DNA of 64,000 nucleotides from contig NZ_RQHV01000002.1 of assembly GCF_004771005.1 (NCBI RefSeq), positions 1 through 64,000 on the forward strand, written 5' to 3'. The first letter of the stretch is position 1. Each line of letters opens with the position of its first letter. The notes under the pieces were generated by a model. That model was not told where the DNA came from. It ran no database searches and was given only the letters and a program-made list of their open reading frames with translations. Origin of the DNA: Leptospira ilyithenensis (GTDB lineage Bacteria > Spirochaetota > Leptospiria > Leptospirales > Leptospiraceae). Shown here in pieces: positions 18,748 through 26,451 of the stretch. The translations under genes were made by a program, and so were the position numbers.

Positions 18748-19395
18748 ATGAAAGACAGATGGAAACAATTTAAATCCTGGGTTCATGAATTCGGACTGTT
18801 TAAATTTTCCATTATATTCTCATTGGTGTTGCATGGTTCCGTTTATTTGATTTACTTTATAGCCACTTTGCCAAGTGACTCGGACTACGAAGAAGTCAGC
18901 AAGCTAGACGAAGTGGATGTGGATTGGGAAGAGATTCCACCCGAACTTTTGGGAGGAGAATCGAGTCCTGCCCCTGTGGAAAAAACTGACTGGGTGGAAG
19001 GTTCCAATAAAGACCAAAACGCAGAAGCACCCGATGATACGGATATCAACCCCAACCAACTTTCCGGGGATGGAACGGACAAAGACGGATTTTTATTTTC
19101 TTATAACGGGGACCGACCCCCCACTCCCATCATCGATTTTGATTTAAAAAGTTTCTTTCCAGAAGCGGCGAAAGCCGCAAATATAAACACGAAGACAGTG
19201 GTTGTTATGGTACAAGTAGATGAAACAGGCCAATTGCAAGGGGCTAAAGTTGCTTCCGGCAGAGCAGGATACGGGTTTGACGAGGCTGCGCTCAAAATAA
19301 TTCGTATGGCTCGTTTTGTTCCGGGTTATAATAATGGCAAACCAACCAAGATGTCTCATAGATTGCCAATACTCTTTGATTTGGAAGAAGATTGA
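18748..19395 (+). CDS. TonB-family energy transducer
   Basis: The 215-residue protein has a cytoplasmic start, one signal-anchor helix (FKFSIIFSLVLHGSVYLIYF), an acidic, proline-containing periplasmic linker (with DVDWEEIPPELLG) and a C-terminal TonB domain from about residue 135, including VDETGQLQGAKVASGRAGYGFDEA and the MARFVPGYNNGKP strand. It should carry ExbB/ExbD energy to an outer-membrane receptor. No TonB-dependent receptor is encoded here, so the cargo is unknown. Its linker is acidic and not the common Pro/Lys type. The stop TGA overlaps the first possible TTG codon of the next gene. Confidence 0.9.
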   Translation: MKDRWKQFKSWVHEFGLFKFSIIFSLVLHGSVYLIYFIATLPSDSDYEEVSKLDEVDVDWEEIPPELLGGESSPAPVEKTDWVEGSNKDQNAEAPDDTDINPNQLSGDGTDKDGFLFSYNGDRPPTPIIDFDLKSFFPEAAKAANINTKTVVVMVQVDETGQLQGAKVASGRAGYGFDEAALKIIRMARFVPGYNNGKPTKMSHRLPILFDLEED

Positions 19396-19397
19396 TC

Positions 19398-21812
19398 ATG
19401 GAAAAAAGAAGGATCGCTCTCCTCAGTATCTTCGGACTGGTCGCATTGTCCGCAGCCGGTTTTTACTCCCGCCCGGTTACAGGCAATAGTGAAACAAAAT
19501 CCCTAAGGTTCCCCTCCGGGCTCGTTCCCGATCCTTATGAATTGTATGAAAGTCTCCCCAATTATCGGGCATTAGACGAAGATAAAATTTCAAAAGAAAC
19601 GGATCTTTCCGATTCCTTCCCTCCTCCGGGAGACCAAGGAAATCAAAAAAGTAGCGTAGGGTTTGCCGTTGGTTTCGGACTGATTTCTTATTTTGAAGCG
19701 GAAAAGAACAAAAGAGAAAACATATCTTCCATAAACCCGATCTCCAAAGAGGGGCAGTCGGTATTTTATTCCCCGGCTTATATTTACAATCAATTGAATG
19801 GAGGAAAAGATTCAGGTGCCTCCTTACTCGAAGGATTGATACTCGCCCAGAGCAGAGGTTCCGTTCCTTTAAAAGAAATGAATTATACTCCTTCGCAGTT
19901 CAGGTCCAAGCCCGGTGCCAATCTGATCGAACTGGGAAGAGAGACACGATTTGCCCGCATTTTCAAAATTGATTCCAACGAACTATTCCATTTAAAACAT
20001 TCCATTTCCAGACGAAACCCTGTTGTGATCAGCTTTCTTACTTATGAAAATTTTTTGGAAGCGCATGGTCCTGCGGTTTATCAATCGGCTTCGGGGGAGC
20101 TACTCGGAGCACAATCCTTGGTACTCATCGGATATGACGATGATAAAAAAGCATTTCGGGTTTGGAACTCTTGGGGAAGAGAATGGGGAGATTCAGGATA
20201 CCTTTGGATCTCTTATTCTTTGATCCAAAAACTGACCCGGGCTGCCTATACTGTGGTTCCCGCAACAGATTCCAAATTGTATTCTGAAAAGCAAGTATTG
20301 GCAATCCTGGATGAAATCCCTTCCACAGGCAGAGATCTTCGTCCACCAAACGAAATTTATGCGACCAGAGGGGAATTTAAAGACAAAATCAGAGTCACCT
20401 GGTCCAAAGATCCCAAAGCGATCGGCTATGAGATTTACCGCAAGCGGAAAGGTGAGGCCAAATTTCAAAATGTAGGTTTGTCCAGACAGACTCAGTTTGA
20501 TGATTTCGGAACACAGACAAATCTTGCTTATACATACCGGGTTGCAAGTCTGGACGAACATAGAATTTCCCTGCCGTCCCATGACTCAAACGAAGGTTAT
20601 ACGAGCAACGATCCAAAAACAAATGAAATCGTTCCTATCACAAATCTCACTGCAAGTATCGGAAAGTACTACGATCGGATCACTTTAGAATGGGACAGTC
20701 ACCTAACGGCAGATCAGTATTCCATATACAAATGGAACCCATCGACTAAAATCTTCCGGTTTTTGGGAAAATCGGACAAACCGGGTTATGTAGATTACAA
20801 AGCATCCAAAAACGGCGATGCGGAATTGTATCGTGTGTTTCCTCATAGAAAAAATCTAACGGGGGAAGGAAGCAAATACGTTTCCGGATTTTTGGATCCG
20901 GGTAAAAATATAAAACTGATTCCAAGCCAAGTCACCGCTTCCAAAGGACTCTATTCCAATAAAGTAATCATAGAATGGGACGGTTCCACCAATGCGATCG
21001 AGTATGTAGTATTTCGCAGAAAGAATGTGGATGATGAGTGGGCAAAAATAGGAAAAACTTCCAAAACCAATTTTACAGACGAAAATCCTCCTCTTACGGA
21101 AAACGACTATGCAGTCTCCGCAGTTTACGACAATCATCACTTAAGCGCTCCATCCGATTATGACACAGGTTATGCGACTTCACTCTCAAAACGTGCGGAA
21201 GTTTCACAAACTCCTCAAATCATCAATATTTCGGAATCTACTTCTAAGTCTTCAGTTTCCATCTTTTGGAAAAAACGACCCAATATAGAAAAGTATTCCG
21301 TCTTGGTTCGCAAAAAAGAAGAAAGGGATTGGAATCTTATATCCAACCCGGAAGGTTCTGCGGACGAGACCACCATTTCCAATTTGGAAAAAAACGAATT
21401 CTATTTCGTAAGCATTCGTGCAAAAGAGTCGAATAAAGAAGAAAGCCTTGCTTCCACTCCCGTAGTGATTGTTCTCAGCGAAATAGTAAAGGATATAAAG
21501 AAAGTAAGAACCTTCGGGGAGTCTAGCATTACCAAGTTTGTAGGTCCATGGACTGCAATGTATTGGGATGGAAAATCAAACGTAAAGCCTGTAAAATTAG
21601 AAATCCAATCCGATGATTCCCAGGAAGAGTACACTCTCAAATGGAATGATAAAGAATTTTATCGGGGTAAGTTTGCAGTAGATTCCCATATTCTGGAAGA
21701 AAAAGGGAAATGGAAAATCAATCTATCTCCATCCGCCGATTCTCTATCGGCGGAATTTAAAGAGAAAAATCTACTTCCCGAAAAAGGTCACCTATCTTTC
21801 GTTAGAGAGTAG
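19398..21812 (+). CDS. papain-fold pseudo-peptidase with Fn3 repeats
   Basis: This 804-residue envelope protein starts with a signal/anchor (about 5-25). Residues about 60-280 align with the C1 (papain) peptidase pattern: DQGNQKSSVGFA corresponds to the active-site DQGxCGSCWAF block and NSWG to the Asn block. The catalytic Cys is Ser (residue 86), the paired Cys is also lost, and the catalytic His block reads GAQSLVLIGYD, with Gln at residue 239 in place of His. The oxyanion Gln and the Asn of NSWG remain. From about 310 to 690 four fibronectin type III-like repeats follow, marked by recurring KVIIEWD-type and ITLEWD-type strands, then a C-terminal beta-rich domain. An inactive, binding role in the TonB operon is inferred. 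The ATG is used; a TTG six bases earlier overlaps the tonB stop. Confidence 0.85.
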   Translation: MEKRRIALLSIFGLVALSAAGFYSRPVTGNSETKSLRFPSGLVPDPYELYESLPNYRALDEDKISKETDLSDSFPPPGDQGNQKSSVGFAVGFGLISYFEAEKNKRENISSINPISKEGQSVFYSPAYIYNQLNGGKDSGASLLEGLILAQSRGSVPLKEMNYTPSQFRSKPGANLIELGRETRFARIFKIDSNELFHLKHSISRRNPVVISFLTYENFLEAHGPAVYQSASGELLGAQSLVLIGYDDDKKAFRVWNSWGREWGDSGYLWISYSLIQKLTRAAYTVVPATDSKLYSEKQVLAILDEIPSTGRDLRPPNEIYATRGEFKDKIRVTWSKDPKAIGYEIYRKRKGEAKFQNVGLSRQTQFDDFGTQTNLAYTYRVASLDEHRISLPSHDSNEGYTSNDPKTNEIVPITNLTASIGKYYDRITLEWDSHLTADQYSIYKWNPSTKIFRFLGKSDKPGYVDYKASKNGDAELYRVFPHRKNLTGEGSKYVSGFLDPGKNIKLIPSQVTASKGLYSNKVIIEWDGSTNAIEYVVFRRKNVDDEWAKIGKTSKTNFTDENPPLTENDYAVSAVYDNHHLSAPSDYDTGYATSLSKRAEVSQTPQIINISESTSKSSVSIFWKKRPNIEKYSVLVRKKEERDWNLISNPEGSADETTISNLEKNEFYFVSIRAKESNKEESLASTPVVIVLSEIVKDIKKVRTFGESSITKFVGPWTAMYWDGKSNVKPVKLEIQSDDSQEEYTLKWNDKEFYRGKFAVDSHILEEKGKWKINLSPSADSLSAEFKEKNLLPEKGHLSFVRE

Positions 21813-21813
21813 A

Positions 21814-22227
21814 TCAGGAATATTTTTCGATAAACCAATCAGGAAGTTTCCAAGGCCTATTGGTATTGAAATTGAAAAAGATAGTATGAAATACCGCCTG
21901 ACAGACTAATTCTCCGTCCGAAACCCTTCTCATGGTTTGAAATACTTTTCCTCTTGTTTTTGTGACATCACCGAACGTAGTTTCAATCCTGATCTTATCC
22001 GGATGACTGAGTGGTTTATTATAACTGAGTTCGGCCTTGTACATTACAGGTCCCACTTTCTCTTCTCTCATTTTAGCAAGGGAAAACCCTTCCTCTTCCA
22101 ATGCCTGCATCCTGGCTTCATCAAAATAAAACTGATATACTCCGTTATTTACATGTCCATTGGAATCCATATCGCTCCAAAGTACCGAAAGTTCTGAAAC
22201 AAAGGGGGAATTTAATGTTTGGTCCAT
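21814..22227 (-). CDS. 4HBT-fold acyl-CoA thioesterase
   Basis: The 137-residue protein is a single hot-dog domain of the 4-hydroxybenzoyl-CoA thioesterase/YbgC kind: SVLWSDMDSNGHVNNGVYQFYFDEAR holds the family's Asp and HVNN signature, and the later KPLSHPDKIRIETTF strand fits. It should hydrolyse an acyl-CoA in the cytoplasm; chain length cannot be read. An extended in-frame start 48 codons upstream would cross the operator region and its residues are unlike the family, so MDQTLNSPF is preferred. It converges with the pseudo-protease gene (one-base gap) and is divergent from the TetR gene, with two palindromes between them, so TetR control is likely. Confidence 0.9.
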   Translation of the reverse strand: MDQTLNSPFVSELSVLWSDMDSNGHVNNGVYQFYFDEARMQALEEEGFSLAKMREEKVGPVMYKAELSYNKPLSHPDKIRIETTFGDVTKTRGKVFQTMRRVSDGELVCQAVFHTIFFNFNTNRPWKLPDWFIEKYS

Positions 22228-22240
22228 ATTTCGATTCTTT

Positions 22241-22260
22241 GACAGACAAGTCTGTCTGTC
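22241..22260. promoter_or_regulatory. palindromic operator 1 in the thioesterase/TetR divergent region
   Basis: GACAGACAAGTCTGTCTGTC has perfect 8-base arms around the 4-base centre AGTC. It shares the pattern AGACA-N4-TGTCT with the second site 28 bases away. The location, 13 bases upstream of the thioesterase start, suits repression of that gene by the divergently encoded TetR protein. Confidence 0.6.
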
Positions 22261-22270
22261 AACAGAAAAG

Positions 22271-22286
22271 TAGACAGATTTGTCTA
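22271..22286. promoter_or_regulatory. palindromic operator 2 in the thioesterase/TetR divergent region
   Basis: TAGACAGATTTGTCTA has 6-base arms and the same AGACA-N4-TGTCT core as the first site. TAGAC-type palindromes are known operators of LmrA/YxaF-like TetR proteins, and the neighbouring regulator has features of that group. The site lies 41 bases before the regulator start, so autoregulation is expected. Confidence 0.6.
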
Positions 22287-22327
22287 TTACACTTGACTTT
22301 TGAAGGGAATTAGGTAGATTAATAGTT

Positions 22328-22945
22328 ATGGCTGTTATCGAAAAAAGCGAGGTTCGTAAAATTCCCCCCAAACAAAGAATCCTAAAAACAGCGATCCAAC
22401 TCTTCTATCGCCAAGGTTATGCGAACACAGGGATCAATCAAATCATCAAAGAATCAGATACTGCCAAAGCGAGTTTCTACGACCACTTTCCTTCAAAAGA
22501 GGACTTGGGGAAAAGAGTGATCCATCACTATTCCGTAGAAGTGCAAGGATGGTTGAAAAATATCCTTACAAAAAGCAAAGACCCACTTTCGTTTGTAGAT
22601 GAGTTGTCCAAAGCAGTTCAAATACAAATCAGATCGAAAGATGCGATTTACCAGGGCTGCCCCATCGCTTTATTTTCCAGTCAGTTTCCCTTGGACAATT
22701 CCGGTTTTCAATACGAGTTTCAGTCTTCCGTGAAACGTTGGGAAAAGATGTTTGTAAATTTTTTTACAAAATTAAAGGAAAAAAACAAAATCTCTTCCGG
22801 TTTTCAATCGCTGGAAGTCTCAAGGGATCTGATCAATCTTTATGAAGGCGGGCTTATGAGCTGGAGAATTTCGCAAAACAAAGATTATATTGCCCGGATG
22901 GAAATTTCCATGAGAGAAAGAATCCGTTCCGAGCTTAAAAAATAG
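22328..22945 (+). CDS. TetR-family regulator, LmrA/YxaF-like
   Basis: The 205-residue protein has the TetR DNA-binding domain at residues about 15-65: RILKTAIQLFYRQGYANTGINQIIKESDTAKASFYDHFPSKEDL contains the helix-turn-helix and the usual FYDHFPSKEDL end. The ligand domain carries QGCPIALFSSQFP near residue 120, the GCP-type element seen in the LmrA/YxaF subgroup. It should repress the divergent thioesterase gene and itself through the two AGACA-N4-TGTCT palindromes; an acyl-CoA or related lipid is a reasonable ligand but is a guess. Its end overlaps the convergent lipoprotein gene by 11 bases. Confidence 0.93.
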   Translation: MAVIEKSEVRKIPPKQRILKTAIQLFYRQGYANTGINQIIKESDTAKASFYDHFPSKEDLGKRVIHHYSVEVQGWLKNILTKSKDPLSFVDELSKAVQIQIRSKDAIYQGCPIALFSSQFPLDNSGFQYEFQSSVKRWEKMFVNFFTKLKEKNKISSGFQSLEVSRDLINLYEGGLMSWRISQNKDYIARMEISMRERIRSELKK

Positions 22946-23192
22946 TTCCGCTATCGCAGTTTTTCCTGCAACTTTTTTCCAAGCCGATACAAGTTCCTAT
23001 AAGAATACTCAAATCCTGATTGGAGTATTCTCCTGAATTTGCGGCAAATCGGTAAAAAAGATCATTCTGCAAAAAACAAGTTCCTTCGATCGTAGAACAT
23101 TTGTTTTTTTCATAACAACCGGATCTGGGAGAAAACGGAGAGCCGCACCGGATCAGGCAGAACGAAAGCAGTAAGATAGGAAAATATCGCAT
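22935..23192 (-). CDS. small Cys-rich lipoprotein, unknown function
   Basis: About 85 residues, with a lipoprotein signal (RYFPILLLSFCLIRC) and then seven or eight further cysteines in a short chain, which suggests disulfides in an oxidising compartment. The start ATG overlaps the TGA of the uridylyltransferase gene (TGATG), with a GTG one codon earlier as alternative, so the two are translationally coupled. I recognise no family. As the last gene of the five-gene leftward run it probably shares its expression with the FadL-type porin. Confidence 0.65.
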   Translation of the reverse strand: MRYFPILLLSFCLIRCGSPFSPRSGCYEKNKCSTIEGTCFLQNDLFYRFAANSGEYSNQDLSILIGTCIGLEKSCRKNCDSGTIF

Positions 23193-24610
23193 CACAAAAC
23201 AACCGTTTCGTTTTCCAAGCGGGACTTGTTCAAAGAGGATAATTTTTGTTTTTTCCCGGAAAGATTTTCGATCTTTACTTTGCCTATGATTTCCACAAAC
23301 TGATCGAACTCAACTTCCCCTTTTACAGTCAATTCTTCGCAGAACACCATGGAAGGATAGATTTTGAACAAAGAATCGAAAGGTCCTAACTTTTTATAAT
23401 ATGCATCATCCAAACTGACTAATACCTCTCCCAATCCCTTCTCTTTACGAAGAGGGGCCATAGTCAAAGAATAATCTTTGTTTAGAATGTATGCGTCGGA
23501 ACGGCGAACCAGATAGTCTTCCGTTTTTTTTACAGGGGCAAATCTGTCTCTAGGAATGATGATGCCTTTGAATTTAGGAAAATTTCCTACAGCGGAACCC
23601 ATCGCGGTTTCCAACTGAATCACATCTTTTCCTTCGACTTGTTTGGGATTTACAATAAGAGAAAGGGAAAAATTCCCTTCGGAAAATCTTTTTTTAAGAG
23701 AACGTAAATTGATCCAAAGATTGTTTGTGGAAAATGTTCTGAATTTTCCAAGACCGCCAAACTCATGTTCGTTTTCCTTGGGAACCTGAGCCGTTTCCAA
23801 AAGTTCATATTTTAAGAATTTGCCATTTACAATTTTTTTGTAAATAGCCCCCCCTTTTTTGTCTGCAAGTGTTTTGGGAGTCATCTCCATTGCAAAATCA
23901 ACACCCTCTTGCAAAAGATAGGATACGATATGAGGATCTACGGTCGCACCCAGATTGTCTCCGTTGGATAAAAAAGCGATCTCATAACCTTTTGAAAGAA
24001 GTTCATCCAAAATCCCGGATTCAACTAATGTAAAATAAATATCTCCGTGCCCCGGGGGACACCATTCTTCCACCGCATGTGAAAGGGAAACAGGCACCAG
24101 ATCCCCCGTAATCAGTCTGGGTACTTTATGTTGTAAAAATGAACTGGTCAGGCTTTGTTTGAAACCGATTTGTTTTAATTCCTTTTGACTGTCGGTTTGA
24201 GTATTGTACGAATCCATCAAAAGAAGAGGAATTTCAATATTACACAAACTTCTAATATATTCCACTTGTGAGGCAATCACAGCCAAAAAGGATTTACCGT
24301 CTTTGATCGGGATCAGTGACTTTGCCTTTTCCAATCCCATGGATGTTCCGAGTCCGCCATTTAACTTGATCACTACGAGCTTGGACAGAGTGTTCGGATC
24401 GGATGCGTATAATTTTTGAATTTCCAAAAAATCGATTTCATCGATTTCAGGATCCAAATCGCCTACTTCGCTCCAAGTAACGATTCCGTTTTCTCCTTTT
24501 CGGACCAGATCCACTTTTTGTAAAAAATCGGAAACGAAGGCTTCGCTTAAACCTTCCTTCAGCATTTTTTCGCAAATCAAAGTCTCAGATATTTCTTTAG
24601 GAATCGGCAT
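23192..24610 (-). CDS. UTP-glucose-1-phosphate uridylyltransferase, eukaryotic (UGP2) type
   Basis: The 472-residue protein has the UDPGP signature VIKLNGGLGTSMGLEKAKSL near residue 80, with the nucleotide-binding GGLGTSMG loop, then GHGDIYFTLVESG and FLSNGDNLGATVDP, the uridine/sugar-binding block. The C-terminal part with GEVEFDQFVEIIGKVKI fits the left-handed beta-helix. It makes UDP-glucose from UTP and glucose-1-phosphate in the cytoplasm, for glycan or lipopolysaccharide sugars. Most bacteria use the unrelated GalU; this eukaryote-like class is found in some spirochaetes and others. An AGGAG site precedes the ATG, and the gene lies 12 bases after the secreted-protein gene. Confidence 0.94.
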   Translation of the reverse strand: MPIPKEISETLICEKMLKEGLSEAFVSDFLQKVDLVRKGENGIVTWSEVGDLDPEIDEIDFLEIQKLYASDPNTLSKLVVIKLNGGLGTSMGLEKAKSLIPIKDGKSFLAVIASQVEYIRSLCNIEIPLLLMDSYNTQTDSQKELKQIGFKQSLTSSFLQHKVPRLITGDLVPVSLSHAVEEWCPPGHGDIYFTLVESGILDELLSKGYEIAFLSNGDNLGATVDPHIVSYLLQEGVDFAMEMTPKTLADKKGGAIYKKIVNGKFLKYELLETAQVPKENEHEFGGLGKFRTFSTNNLWINLRSLKKRFSEGNFSLSLIVNPKQVEGKDVIQLETAMGSAVGNFPKFKGIIIPRDRFAPVKKTEDYLVRRSDAYILNKDYSLTMAPLRKEKGLGEVLVSLDDAYYKKLGPFDSLFKIYPSMVFCEELTVKGEVEFDQFVEIIGKVKIENLSGKKQKLSSLNKSRLENETVVL

Positions 24611-24622
24611 AATTTCTCCTGC

Positions 24623-25030
24623 TTAATTTCCGTTCCATTCACCCAATTGCAATCGGTACGGTTCTTCCAAATGATTCGGCTCCCAGAGAAATATCACTTG
24701 GACTTCTCTACCTTCTTTTCTGGGAACGGGAACATTCTCCCGTCTATCATACTTTGGCATAAATACTAAAAAATTGTACATCCAAACTTTTCTCGTATCT
24801 TTGCGCTTTTCGGTTTGAATCCCTTTTTTCAAAGGATCCTGTTTTAAAATTTCCCGAAAAGGGAGAGGATACAACTTTTCCCAAGCTATCACCAATTCCT
24901 GGGAAGCACGCGCATAAGAGGGCGGAGAAGATTCAGTAAAAAGTGAACCCTCTCCCAAAAATAAAAAAATGAAAATGAACGGAAGAAATCTAGTTCCTGG
25001 AACTGACCATAATGTAAACGGAATGCGCAC
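24623..25030 (-). CDS. secreted protein, unknown function
   Basis: The coding frame overlaps the end of the FadL-type gene. A GTG at 25030 gives a 135-residue protein whose first 40 residues hold a hydrophobic signal-like stretch (FLPFIFIFLFLGEGSLF) and a likely cleavage region before SSPPSYARAS. Longer reading up to an ATG at 25126 is possible but would place 30 extra residues within the porin gene. The mature part has LYPLPFREILKQDP and a basic middle and ends in a Trp-containing EWNGN. No family is recognised. Its start uncertainty is real; the coding call rests on spacing in the operon. Confidence 0.6.
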   Translation of the reverse strand: MRIPFTLWSVPGTRFLPFIFIFLFLGEGSLFTESSPPSYARASQELVIAWEKLYPLPFREILKQDPLKKGIQTEKRKDTRKVWMYNFLVFMPKYDRRENVPVPRKEGREVQVIFLWEPNHLEEPYRLQLGEWNGN

Positions 25031-26441
25031 TATATTCAAAAGATTGAGAAAGCGAGCTGGGGTCAATTCGGGAATTTCCCGAACCGACTTCCCGAATGAA
25101 AGTAAGCGATATGGAAGACTTTGCATTTACCCAGGAAAAACCTAAACTCAGTCCCCGGTTTCTGGAGTATTCATTCCTAGTATTGGTCCCGGACCTAGGA
25201 TATTTATATACTAAACTGTTTTCCCCTGAGGAAGCGGAAAGTTGGTTGTTGTAGAGATTTTGTAAATAAAGATCTACTGCGGATTCCGTCCAGGAAATCG
25301 GCTTTGTATTCGGCTCATTGGTAAAAGCACCCGCAAGCACCGAGAAAGTATCCATCAAATAATACTCCATACCTGCCGCATAATTCATGGTGGAAACTCG
25401 GGTCAGCTCTCTCACCTCGGTATCATTCAGGGTGTATGTATATTTGTTTCCGGATTTGCTGATCTCATCCTGGGAACGATTGGTTCTGTACCCCGAAGTA
25501 TAAATGACATCAAAAGAAGCAAGGAACCTCGAGGTAGGAAAAAACGCAGCCCCCCACCTAATCTCTGTTGTTTGAGGAATGGAGCTGACCAATTTGGGCT
25601 TTTGAGTCACTACCCCGGCTTCGATGGAAGAAAATCCGGATTGGGTTCCTTCCAAAAAATCCACCGCAGAAGTTCCCGCATTACGGGCGGAATCAGTGTA
25701 AACTTCATTATAAAGGCGGTTTCCGCCGGTTACAAATATTCTACGCATACTCATTCCCAAGGATACTTTTTGGTGGGGTTGGTATTGAATTCCCAAAATC
25801 GGCATAAGACCCGTAGTTTGTCTGTTGTCCACATAGCTCCGCATAACGTAAGATAGGTTTGAATACTGTTGAAACTGAGTTCTGGAAATCTCTTTCGTGT
25901 CGTTCATATAATAGAGAGTTGCTCCTATGGAGAGTCTATCCGTGATCAGGTAGGCAAAACTCGGACCCACAAGCAACTGAGAATATTTTTCTTTTACATA
26001 ATTTCTTGTTTGGTTGATCGTCGGAGAAACCAACGGGTAGTTCACCTGATCTGCCCTGTCATAAGCGTAATTATAAGTGTTCACAATGGAAAACCCGAAC
26101 TTCCACTTGTCAAAGTTTTTCAAAATACCGACGAAATTGGGATCGAATCCCTGGTGAGTTTGGTTGTACATCTGACCAGGTGTATCGATATTGATATAAC
26201 TTCTTTTTACATTCTTGAAATTGCTCGCTGACAATGAGAAACCATCGTTATGCGCAAAAGCCATCCCGGCGGGATTGTAATAAGCACCGGAGGGATCGTC
26301 CGAAAGAGCGGTAAACGCACCCCCGAGACCCGCAGCGCGTTCCCCGTAAAACCCTTGTATGTTGTTAAACGGTTCCGAAGCGAATATAGAAACGGAACTA
26401 ACTAAAAAAGTAAAACCAAATGCATATAATATTTTTTTCAT
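24990..26441 (-). CDS. OmpP1/FadL/TodX-family outer membrane protein
   Basis: The 483-residue protein starts with a signal peptide (KKILYAFGFTFLVSSVSIFAS) and continues with GFYGERAAGLGGAFTALSDDPSGAYYNPAGMAFA, the hallmark N-terminal hatch region of the FadL family. The rest alternates aromatic-polar strands as expected of a 14-strand barrel. It should import long-chain fatty acids or other hydrophobic compounds through the outer membrane. The ATG at MKKIL is used; a start seven codons earlier adds basic residues only. The upstream lipoprotein gene ends 10 bases before it, and the downstream gene overlaps it. Confidence 0.92.
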   Translation of the reverse strand: MKKILYAFGFTFLVSSVSIFASEPFNNIQGFYGERAAGLGGAFTALSDDPSGAYYNPAGMAFAHNDGFSLSASNFKNVKRSYINIDTPGQMYNQTHQGFDPNFVGILKNFDKWKFGFSIVNTYNYAYDRADQVNYPLVSPTINQTRNYVKEKYSQLLVGPSFAYLITDRLSIGATLYYMNDTKEISRTQFQQYSNLSYVMRSYVDNRQTTGLMPILGIQYQPHQKVSLGMSMRRIFVTGGNRLYNEVYTDSARNAGTSAVDFLEGTQSGFSSIEAGVVTQKPKLVSSIPQTTEIRWGAAFFPTSRFLASFDVIYTSGYRTNRSQDEISKSGNKYTYTLNDTEVRELTRVSTMNYAAGMEYYLMDTFSVLAGAFTNEPNTKPISWTESAVDLYLQNLYNNQLSASSGENSLVYKYPRSGTNTRNEYSRNRGLSLGFSWVNAKSSISLTFIREVGSGNSRIDPSSLSQSFEYSAHSVYIMVSSRN

Positions 26442-26451
26442 ATTTTTCCTG

